Positions 14,253-19,987 of a stretch of DNA of 19,987 nt are shown here, piece by piece. The stretch is from Lachnospiraceae bacterium UBA7481 (lineage in GTDB: Bacteria > Bacillota > Clostridia > Lachnospirales > Lachnospiraceae): the NCBI GenBank assembly GCA_002478505.1, contig DLOP01000106.1, forward strand, positions 1,370-21,356, in the 5' to 3' direction. Position numbers and translations under genes: made by a program. How positions within the stretch are numbered: the stretch's first letter is position 1; every line of letters starts with the position of its first letter. The notes under the pieces are model-generated. The model was not told the origin of the DNA and ran no database searches. It saw only the letters and a list, made by a program, of their open reading frames with translations.

Positions 14253-15872
14253 GTGGATATGAATGGCGCAGACGCAATGATAAAATGTTTAGAAGCTGAA
14301 AATGTGGAAGTGGTATTTGGTTATCCGGGAGTAGCAATCTGTCCTTTTTATGACAGTATCATGGAATCCAAGATCCGTACTGTCTTAGTGCGTACGGAGC
14401 AGAATGCCGCACATGCGGCAAGCGGTCTGACCAGGACAAGCGGTAAGCCGGGAGTGTGCGCCGTAACCAGTGGTCCGGGCGCAACCAATCTGATCACCGG
14501 GATCGCTACGGCATTTGCCGACAGTATACCGCTGATCTGTATTACCGGACAGGTAAATTCGGAGCTGTTGGGAAGCGATGTATTTCAGGAGGCGGATATT
14601 ACAGGAGCAGTGGAATCCTTTGTGAAATACAGTTATCTTGTAAAGGATGTCAACGATATCCCTAGGATATTTAAGGAGGCGTTCCGTATTGCGAATACGG
14701 GGCGTAAGGGACCGGTGCTGATCGATGTCCCGATTGATGTGCAGCAGCAGGAGATAAAGGGATTTCATTATCCGGAGGATGTAAAACTGCGTACTTATAA
14801 GCCGACGGTAAAGGGTAATGCGCTTCAGATCAAGAAAGCGGTAAGGGAGCTGGAGCATGCCAGCCGTCCTTTGATCTGTGCGGGCGGCGGAGTGATTCTG
14901 GGAGGTGCCCAGAAGGAATTGCTGGAGTTTGTGGAGGAATATCAGATCCCCGTAGTATCTACTATGATGGGGATTGGCGTGATGCCGACGGATCACCCTT
15001 ATTATTTTGGTATGGTAGGCAACAACGGCAAGCCTTATGCCAACAGGGCGATGAAGGAATCTGACCTGATCCTGCTGATCGGAGCAAGAGTTGCGGATCG
15101 TGCAGTCAATCAGCCGGAACTCGTTATGAAAGATACCGTTTTAGTGCATATTGACGTGGATCCTGCAGAGATCGGCAAGAATACCGGCGCCACAATTCCG
15201 ATCGTTGGGGAAGCAAAGAGTATCCTGCATGATCTTCTGGAATATGAGATCGATGGATATTATGACGCATGGGTCAATCAATTAAAACAGTACCGAAAAG
15301 AAATGAAAATTGCCCGTTGCCCTGATCAGAAGTATGTGGATCCGGCGGAATTTATTAATAAATTATCATTGAAAATGAAAGATGATGCGGTCTATGTGGC
15401 TGATGTGGGACAGAACCAGATCTGGTCCTGCGCTTATCATGTGGTCAAGAAGGGACGCTTTTTGACTACCGGAGGCATGGGGACTATGGGGTATTCCATT
15501 CCGGCTGCCATGGGTGCAAAGCTTGGTAATCCTAAGAAACAGGTGGTTGCCGTCTGCGGTGACGGTTCGTTCCAGATGTCGTTGATGGAGCTTGCAACGA
15601 TGATACAGCATGATGTGCCGGTCAAGATCATCGTATTAAAAAATAATTATCTTGGTATGGTCAGGCAGTACCAGCATTTCACGTACCAGGACCGTTACAG
15701 TGTTGTTGCGCTGGATGGAAGTCCGGATCTGGAGAAAATTGCGGAAGCATATGGCATCAGATTCAGCCGTCTGACGGATATGAAGGAGTGCGACGCGCGG
15801 ATTGAAGAATTTTTGAAGAAGGATGAAGCGTTTCTGATGGAGTGCATCATTGATCCGATGGATCTGGTATAG
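14253..15872 (+). CDS. ilvB: Acetolactate synthase large subunit
   Basis: This is a 539-residue thiamine-diphosphate enzyme joining two pyruvates, or pyruvate and 2-ketobutyrate, in the first common step of valine, leucine and isoleucine synthesis. The catalytic glutamate is Glu49 in RTEQNAAHAASG, followed by SGPGATNLITGIATAFAD. The ThDP/Mg motif runs from GDGSFQMS (436) to NNYLGMVRQYQ (464-474). RTEQNA replaces the more usual RHEQ-A form. The length is slightly below the usual 550-570 residues because the C-terminus ends at CIIDPMDLV. The start is GTG 14253 (6 bases after AAGG) or ATG 14259; both fit. Two small-subunit genes follow directly, supporting a biosynthetic rather than catabolic enzyme. 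A promoter lies at 14147-14175. Confidence 0.92.
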   Translation: MDMNGADAMIKCLEAENVEVVFGYPGVAICPFYDSIMESKIRTVLVRTEQNAAHAASGLTRTSGKPGVCAVTSGPGATNLITGIATAFADSIPLICITGQVNSELLGSDVFQEADITGAVESFVKYSYLVKDVNDIPRIFKEAFRIANTGRKGPVLIDVPIDVQQQEIKGFHYPEDVKLRTYKPTVKGNALQIKKAVRELEHASRPLICAGGGVILGGAQKELLEFVEEYQIPVVSTMMGIGVMPTDHPYYFGMVGNNGKPYANRAMKESDLILLIGARVADRAVNQPELVMKDTVLVHIDVDPAEIGKNTGATIPIVGEAKSILHDLLEYEIDGYYDAWVNQLKQYRKEMKIARCPDQKYVDPAEFINKLSLKMKDDAVYVADVGQNQIWSCAYHVVKKGRFLTTGGMGTMGYSIPAAMGAKLGNPKKQVVAVCGDGSFQMSLMELATMIQHDVPVKIIVLKNNYLGMVRQYQHFTYQDRYSVVALDGSPDLEKIAEAYGIRFSRLTDMKECDARIEEFLKKDEAFLMECIIDPMDLV

Positions 15873-15892
15873 AGGAGAGGAGTGCAGTTTTT

Positions 15893-16381
15893 ATGAATAA
15901 AATATTTAATGTGTTGGTAGAAAACCGTTCCGGCGTTCTTTGTAAGGTTGCCGGACTGTTTTCCAGAAGATGTTTTAATATAGATTCGCTTGCTGTTGGC
16001 GAGACCGATTCGCCGGAGGTGTCCAGCATGACGATTGTCAGTTCCGGTACGCAGCGTATTCTGGAACAGATTGAAAAACAGCTTAACAAAAAACTGGACG
16101 TTATCAAGGTTAAAACTTATGAATCCCATCAGGCGATCGCCCGAGAGCTGATGCTTGTCAAGGTAAAATATAATAAAAATAACCGGAAAGAGATCATGGA
16201 GATCTGCGATATCATGAAGACGGATATTGTTGATATGTCAAAAACGATGATGATCCTGCAGATCTGCGATACGCCGGACCGTATCAAACTTCTCCTTGCA
16301 ATGCTGGGTCAGGTCAGCATTGTGGAAGTTGCGAGAACAGGGACGTTGGCGCTGCTTAAGTGTATGGAATCTGAGAATTGA
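15893..16381 (+). CDS. ilvN: Acetolactate synthase small (regulatory) subunit, first copy
   Basis: This is a 162-residue ACT-domain subunit that activates the large subunit and typically gives valine feedback inhibition. The ACT signature is present: NVLVENRSGVLCKVAGLFSRRCFNIDSLAVG, then MTIVSSG and ILEQIEKQLNKKLDVIKV; a second, weaker regulatory domain follows from about residue 80 (RELMLVKVKY). Cys27 stands where the family usually has Gly (SRRGFNI). ATG 15893 lies 20 bases after the ilvB stop with GAGAGGAG upstream, so it is in the ilvB operon. It is clearly diverged from the second copy at 16480, so the pair is an old duplication. The two may differ in effector response; this is inference. 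Confidence 0.88.
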   Translation: MNKIFNVLVENRSGVLCKVAGLFSRRCFNIDSLAVGETDSPEVSSMTIVSSGTQRILEQIEKQLNKKLDVIKVKTYESHQAIARELMLVKVKYNKNNRKEIMEICDIMKTDIVDMSKTMMILQICDTPDRIKLLLAMLGQVSIVEVARTGTLALLKCMESEN

Positions 16382-16392
16382 TGTTCGATACA

Positions 16393-16421
16393 TTGACTTT
16401 TGTTATTAATGTTGTTAATAT
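16393..16421 (+). promoter_or_regulatory. Sigma-A-like promoter between the two ilvN genes
   Basis: TTGACT (16393-16398) and TAATAT (16416-16421) stand 17 bases apart, a near-consensus promoter starting 12 bases after the first ilvN stop. It could drive the second ilvN and ilvC separately from ilvB. A weak stem-loop follows (CTTTT at 16424-16428 with AAAAG at 16450-16454, and inner GATC/GATC). Confidence 0.55.
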
Positions 16422-16479
16422 TACTTTTGTGGGATCTGATAAGAGGATCAAAAGCAATTTTATTTAAGTATAGAAAGGC

Positions 16480-16995
16480 ATGGTTATTCAGGTGAATAAA
16501 AAAGTATTTCAGCTTTTGGTAGATAATACATCCGGTGTGCTGAGCCGGATCTCAGGATTATTTTCCAGACGTGGATATAATATTGAAAGCATTACAGCGG
16601 GTGTGACAGCCGATCCGAGATATACGCGTATTACGATCGTGGCGTCAGGGGATGACGAGATCTTAGATCAGATTGAAAAACAGGTTGCAAAGCTTGTAGA
16701 TGTTCGTAATATCAAAGTGCTGGCGCCGGAAGAATCCGTTTATCGCGAGCTCTGCTTGATCAAGATCAGCGTTTCCGAGCAGACGCGGGACAGCGTAATT
16801 AATATTGCCAATGTGTTCCGGGCAAGTATTATTGACGTCGGAAATCAGAGCATGATCATTGAACTGACCGGTAATCAGTCAAAGATAGAGGCATTTATCA
16901 AGCTTCTGGAAGGTTATGAGATCTTAGAATTGGCAAGGACAGGCATTACCGGACTGACAAGGGGAAATAAGGACGTCGTGTGGCTGGATAATTAA
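16480..16995 (+). CDS. ilvN: Acetolactate synthase small (regulatory) subunit, second copy
   Basis: This is a 171-residue ACT-domain subunit closer to the canonical form: LLVDNTSGVLSRISGLFSRRGYNIESITAG, TRITIVASGDDEILDQIEKQ, VRNIKVL, and a C-terminal regulatory domain (RELCLIKISV to LARTGITGLTRG). It pairs with IlvB as activator and feedback sensor. It shares the fold but has limited identity with the first copy. The start is unclear: ATG 16480 has GAAAGG only one base away, too close; GTG 16492, giving MNKKVFQLL, aligns better with the first copy but has AAAGG 13 bases upstream. A promoter lies before it, and ilvC follows after 73 bases. Confidence 0.9.
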   Translation: MVIQVNKKVFQLLVDNTSGVLSRISGLFSRRGYNIESITAGVTADPRYTRITIVASGDDEILDQIEKQVAKLVDVRNIKVLAPEESVYRELCLIKISVSEQTRDSVINIANVFRASIIDVGNQSMIIELTGNQSKIEAFIKLLEGYEILELARTGITGLTRGNKDVVWLDN

Positions 16996-17004
16996 GCGGC
17001 TGCT

Positions 17005-17025
17005 CCGGCGGAGGAAACCGCCCGG
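17005..17025 (+). other. GC-rich hairpin between ilvN and ilvC
   Basis: CCGGCGG (17005-17011) pairs with CCGCCCGG (17018-17025, one bulge) around AGGAAA. No T-run follows, so it is not a normal terminator. It may mark an RNA processing or stability site within the operon. Confidence 0.4.
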
Positions 17026-17068
17026 CAACTGTTTAAATATACATTAAAAATAGTAGGAGGAAGAAAAA

Positions 17069-18085
17069 ATGGCTAAGATTTATTATCAGGAAGATTGTAA
17101 TCTTTCAGAATTGGAAGGCAAGACCATCGCAGTCATCGGATACGGAAGCCAGGGGCATGCGCATGCGTTGAATGCAAAGGAATCGGGCTGCAATGTCATT
17201 ATCGGTCTTTATGAAGGATCGAAGTCTTGGAAGAGGGCTGAGGAGCAGGGCTTTGAAGTATTTACTGCAGCAGAAGCTGCTAAGAAGGCTGACGTTATTA
17301 TGATCCTTATTAATGACGAACTTCAGGCTTCTATGTACAAGAAGGATATTGAGCCGAATCTGACAGCAGGCAAGATGTTGATGTTCGCACATGGCTTTAA
17401 TATTCATTTCAATCAGATCGTTCCGCCCAAGGATGTAGATGTTACAATGATTGCACCCAAGGGACCGGGTCATACTGTAAGAAGCGAATATCAGGCAGGC
17501 AAAGGTGTTCCCTGTCTGGTTGCTGTACATCAGGACGCTACAGGCAAGGCGTTGGAAAAAGCATTGGCATATGCCCTTGCAATCGGCGGCGCAAGAGCGG
17601 GCGTATTAGAGACAACATTCAGGACAGAGACGGAGACAGACCTCTTTGGCGAGCAGGCAGTTCTCTGCGGCGGTGTTTGTGCACTGATGCAGGCAGGTTT
17701 TGAGACGCTTGTGGAAGCAGGATATGATGAGAGAAACGCTTACTTTGAGTGTATTCATGAGATGAAGCTGATCGTGGACCTGATCTATCAGTCAGGTTTT
17801 GCAGGCATGAGATATTCGATCTCTAACACAGCAGAGTACGGTGATTATGTAACAGGTCCTAAGATCATCACGGATGAGACTAAGAAGACCATGAAGAAGA
17901 TCCTTAAAGATATTCAGGATGGCTCATTTGCGAAAGAATTTTTGCTGGATATGTCTCCGGCTGGCGGACAGGCGCACTTTAAGGCAATGAGAAAGCTGGC
18001 GGCTGAGCATCAGTCTGAAAAAGTCGGTGAGGAGATCCGTAAGCTTTATAGCTGGAACGGTGAAGGCAAGCTGATCGATAACTAG
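17069..18085 (+). CDS. ilvC: Ketol-acid reductoisomerase (class I)
   Basis: This is a 338-residue enzyme converting acetolactate or acetohydroxybutyrate to the dihydroxy acids with NAD(P)H and Mg2+, the second step of branched-chain amino acid synthesis. The Rossmann motif is VIGYGSQGHAHALNAKESG, followed by the cofactor-selecting loop GLYEGSKSWKRAEEQG; its serines suggest phosphate binding, so NADPH is likely. Metal ligands Asp191 and Glu195 lie in ETDLFGEQAVLCGG, and the C-terminal helices contain CIHEMKLIVDLIYQSG. The length fits class I exactly. AGGAGGAAG lies 8 bases before ATG 17069. It is last in the ilv operon and a strong terminator follows. Codon use is highly regular, as for a well-expressed gene. 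Confidence 0.97.
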   Translation: MAKIYYQEDCNLSELEGKTIAVIGYGSQGHAHALNAKESGCNVIIGLYEGSKSWKRAEEQGFEVFTAAEAAKKADVIMILINDELQASMYKKDIEPNLTAGKMLMFAHGFNIHFNQIVPPKDVDVTMIAPKGPGHTVRSEYQAGKGVPCLVAVHQDATGKALEKALAYALAIGGARAGVLETTFRTETETDLFGEQAVLCGGVCALMQAGFETLVEAGYDERNAYFECIHEMKLIVDLIYQSGFAGMRYSISNTAEYGDYVTGPKIITDETKKTMKKILKDIQDGSFAKEFLLDMSPAGGQAHFKAMRKLAAEHQSEKVGEEIRKLYSWNGEGKLIDN

Positions 18086-18141
18086 GTTGAACTAAGGCAT
18101 TTAGACTTATCAGTCAGTGCATGATTAGAAGGAAGCGACAG

Positions 18142-18170
18142 AAGGGCTGGCGATCTTTGCCAGCCCTTTT
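18142..18170 (+). terminator. Rho-independent terminator after ilvC
   Basis: AAGGGCTGGC (18142-18151) pairs perfectly with GCCAGCCCTT (18159-18168) around a 7-base loop and ends in TTTT. It closes the ilv operon. Confidence 0.95.
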
Positions 18171-18205
18171 ATCAGATGCGGGAAAGGCATGGTTATTAGT
18201 GTTTT

Positions 18206-19396
18206 ATGAAAGGAAAAGTTTCATTTTCGTATCAGATCAATCAACTGATCGGTTGGGTATTTGGCATTGCTTTTTTAGCTGTGTTTGCTGCCAGCGCGAT
18301 ACTGCTCTATCTGTCGGAGGATGATACGAAAGTTTATTATATCAGGACTCTGGGTGTTTTCTGTATATATTTAATTTTATATGCATTTTCGGTGTTCTAC
18401 ACTTCACGTAAGATTAGTAAGATGTTTGCGCCGCTTGACCAGATTGCGACTGCTTTGGCTGAGGATAAGATCAGGATCTATGGAGATACTTCAGATCTGC
18501 AGGCATTTGCTAAGCAGCTGGCGGAGCGTATGGATGAGATGGAGGGAATGTCGGATGCGCTTTCTGCCGCAGAAGACAACTTACACGATATGTTCCAGGA
18601 GTCAGAGGAGAGCAGATCAAGATTTACCTATCATATGAAACGGTGCAAGGGCAGCCTCGACGGTGTAAAAAGGAATTATGAACAGCTGACGGAGCAGTCG
18701 GAAATAATGCGCCAGACCATAGAGGAAGGCAATGCCGCGGCGACAAGGTTAAAGCTTTCCAGACAATCCCTTGGGGAAGATTATGAATCGATCCGGGTAT
18801 CGTTGCAGGACTGCAGCAGTTCCCATCAGGAGATAGTGGATGATAAAGAACGTCAGAAAGAGGCGTTTGGCGTATTAAACGATATGCAGAAGGAATCTAT
18901 GGAACTGATCGAGACGATCTATAATGATCTTACATATATTCAGAATATTGCCTCAAAGCTGGAACTTTACGCCGCTAATGTATCGCTGGATTATGCCAGA
19001 AGCGGGGGCGGCAATCTGAATATTTCCGCTGCATTGGATGAAATAAAACTGACGGACCGGCAGATGCGTGATAAGATTGACGAGCTTGCCATGTTGGTGA
19101 TCCGGACAAAAAATGCATTTAAACTTGCTAACGATCAGACGAATTTTTGTATGGAACTGGAGGAAGACGGACAAAAAATGTCCGGTCAGGCAGACGAACA
19201 GCTTGGATTTATCACCATGAAGCTGCAGGGGCTGATGCAGGTAGGCGAGGATATCTCCAACGGGATCACCCATGTTTTGAACCAAAATTATGAATTGCAC
19301 GGTATGGCGGACTTGCGGGCAAAAGAGCTGGATGTCCTTGGTAAAGAGTTGGAGCGGTTATACCGGCGGCTGGAGGATTTGGAGCAGATCATCTAG
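18206..19396 (+). CDS. Divergent methyl-accepting chemotaxis-like membrane protein
   Basis: This is a 396-residue protein with two membrane segments (about 14-36 and 46-65) separated by a tiny outer loop, a HAMP-like stretch (ISKMFAPLDQIATALAEDKI), and a long helical coiled coil to the C-terminus. The segment NIASKLELYAANVSLDYARSGG recalls the chemoreceptor tip IASQTNLLALNASIEAARAGE, but the conserved residues are largely lost. With no sensor domain and an eroded tip it may be a chemoreceptor relative acting in something other than chemotaxis, or a scaffold. ATG 18206 overlaps the stop of a mini-frame (18189-18209, MVISVL), so initiation may be coupled; its own Shine-Dalgarno is poor. It sits between the ilvC terminator and the leuC fragments, with no clear functional tie to them. 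Confidence 0.68.
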   Translation: MKGKVSFSYQINQLIGWVFGIAFLAVFAASAILLYLSEDDTKVYYIRTLGVFCIYLILYAFSVFYTSRKISKMFAPLDQIATALAEDKIRIYGDTSDLQAFAKQLAERMDEMEGMSDALSAAEDNLHDMFQESEESRSRFTYHMKRCKGSLDGVKRNYEQLTEQSEIMRQTIEEGNAAATRLKLSRQSLGEDYESIRVSLQDCSSSHQEIVDDKERQKEAFGVLNDMQKESMELIETIYNDLTYIQNIASKLELYAANVSLDYARSGGGNLNISAALDEIKLTDRQMRDKIDELAMLVIRTKNAFKLANDQTNFCMELEEDGQKMSGQADEQLGFITMKLQGLMQVGEDISNGITHVLNQNYELHGMADLRAKELDVLGKELERLYRRLEDLEQII

Positions 19397-19409
19397 GCAT
19401 TTCGGTCAG

Positions 19410-19438
19410 TTCACAAATTCAACATTATGTGCTATAAT
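19410..19438 (+). promoter_or_regulatory. leuC: Sigma-A-like promoter upstream of the leuC fragment
   Basis: TTCACA (19410-19415) and a perfect TATAAT (19433-19438) are 17 bases apart. Transcription would start near 19445, leaving a leader of about 145 bases before leuC with no T-box or attenuator I can recognise. Confidence 0.7.
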
Positions 19439-19590
19439 AATTTGTATGATTTTTGTTACTTAAATGAAACATATTCTATCGTGATTCTGAGTGGGCGGAT
19501 GCATTTCAAAAGGAAACCGGAATGTTATTATCAGAAAAATAAAAGATGTAAGAAAACAATATTAGGCTTAATCAGCATGGAGGTAAAAAA

Positions 19591-19854
19591 ATGGGAATGA
19601 CAATGACGCAGAAGATTCTGGCAGCACATGCCGGATTGGAACAGGTGACAGCGGGACAATTGATCGAGGCGGATCTTGATCTCGTGCTGGGCAATGATAT
19701 TACAAGTCCTGTTGCAATCAAGGAGATGGAAAAGTTCAATACGCAGAGCGTATTTGATAAGGACAAGATCGCGCTGGTGCCCGATCATTTTGTGCCGAAT
19801 AAGGATATCAAATCCGCAGAGCATTGCAAATGTGTCCGTAACGCTTGCCGCTAA
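19591..19854 (+). pseudogene. leuC: 3-isopropylmalate dehydratase large subunit, truncated N-terminal copy
   Basis: This is an 87-residue frame with a strong AGGAGG-like site (GGAGG at 19579-19583) and a clear LeuC start: MGMTMTQKILAAHAGL, IEADLDLVLGNDITSPVAI, FDKDKIALVPDHFVPNKDIK. Full LeuC is about 420 residues; this copy departs from the family after CKCVR and stops at 19852-19854, before any of the cluster cysteines. LeuC with LeuD isomerises 2- and 3-isopropylmalate in leucine synthesis, fitting the ilv genes upstream. Alone this fragment cannot be active. A second partial copy begins 54 bases further on, so this looks like one product of a duplication or rearrangement, or an assembly join of two variants. 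Confidence 0.75.
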
Positions 19855-19908
19855 TCCATTCCGCCGGCTTGCCTGTAAGGATAAACCGAATCGCGGAAGG
19901 GACTTTTT

Positions 19909-19987
19909 ACAAGTCCTGTTGCAATCAAAGAGATGGAAAAGTTCAATACACAGAGTGTATTTGACAAGGACAAGATCGCGCTGGTGC
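19909..19987 (+). pseudogene. leuC: Second partial leuC copy, 5' part missing, continues past the window
   Basis: Bases 19908-19987 match 19701-19780 with four differences in 80. Read in frame they encode the same residues, TSPVAIKEMEKFNTQS then VFDKDKIALV. All four differences are third-position and silent (AAG/AAA, ACG/ACA, AGC/AGT, GAT/GAC). The roughly 37 N-terminal residues are missing: upstream in this frame there are stops at 19876 and 19882 and no start with a ribosome binding site. The copy may run on as the main body of leuC beyond the window. A 6-bp inverted repeat GGACTT/AAGTCC (19900-19916) sits on the junction. Confidence 0.7.

Noticed and set aside
14385..14996. A 203-residue minus-strand frame inside ilvB
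   Set aside because: Shadow of the clearly coding plus-strand gene; His/Arg-rich and without family features.
1..19987. tRNA, rRNA, riboswitch or transposase genes
   Set aside because: I looked for tRNA T-arm patterns, conserved rRNA stretches, common riboswitch cores and transposase motifs and saw none. A covariance-model scan could still find a divergent structured RNA.

Overview
The window looks like chromosomal DNA of an anaerobic Firmicute of the class Clostridia, most likely a Lachnospiraceae-type gut bacterium. This rests on the gene content (a biotin-free oxaloacetate decarboxylase/pyruvate carboxylase-type carboxyltransferase subunit, an HI0933/BaiN-like flavoprotein, the cmk-ispH-S1 order, paired ilvN genes), strong GGAGG ribosome binding sites, AT-rich spacers and sigma-A-like promoters. 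The assignment is by protein resemblance and synteny read by eye; no search was run.

Layout. (1) 42-1478 encodes the carboxyltransferase subunit and ends at a strong terminator. (2) 1604-1737 is a non-coding palindromic element. (3) 1895-2791 encodes an RpiR-type regulator, followed by a small frameshifted gene (2837-3228) and an HI0933-family flavoprotein (3269-4507). (4) 4544-7939 is an accessory block of exported or membrane-anchored proteins: an ankyrin-repeat protein, an orphan C-terminal coding scrap, a repeat-linker membrane protein with a doubtful N-terminus, a second ankyrin 3' end, and another membrane-anchored protein. It ends at a terminator (8026-8082). (5) 8167-11032 is the conserved housekeeping cluster cmk-ispH-S1 protein. 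A 38-bp tandem repeat grows out of the cmk 3' end and a second copy of the palindromic element lies just before ispH. (6) 11061-13277 holds a CheR methyltransferase, an HD-domain protein and a CmpB-like membrane protein, tightly packed. A bidirectional terminator separates them from a convergent lipoprotein gene (13339-13866). (7) 14253-18085 is a branched-chain amino acid locus: ilvB, two paralogous ilvN genes and ilvC, ending at a textbook terminator. (8) 18206-19396 encodes a divergent chemoreceptor-like membrane protein. (9) From 19591 there is a broken leuC start followed by a second partial leuC copy that runs off the window.

How the parts fit. ilvB and ilvN make acetolactate or acetohydroxybutyrate, ilvC isomerises and reduces it, and leuC would divert the valine precursor towards leucine, so region 7-9 is one pathway neighbourhood. 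cmk, ispH and the S1 gene serve nucleotide, isoprenoid and translation functions. The accessory block splits the flavoprotein from cmk and shows several signs of gene duplication and loss.

I found no convincing new defence, secretion or biosynthetic system, no CRISPR array, no transposase and no tRNA or rRNA. The observations most worth following are the two related palindromic elements, the leuC partial duplication whose four differences are all synonymous, and the gene debris in 4544-6982.
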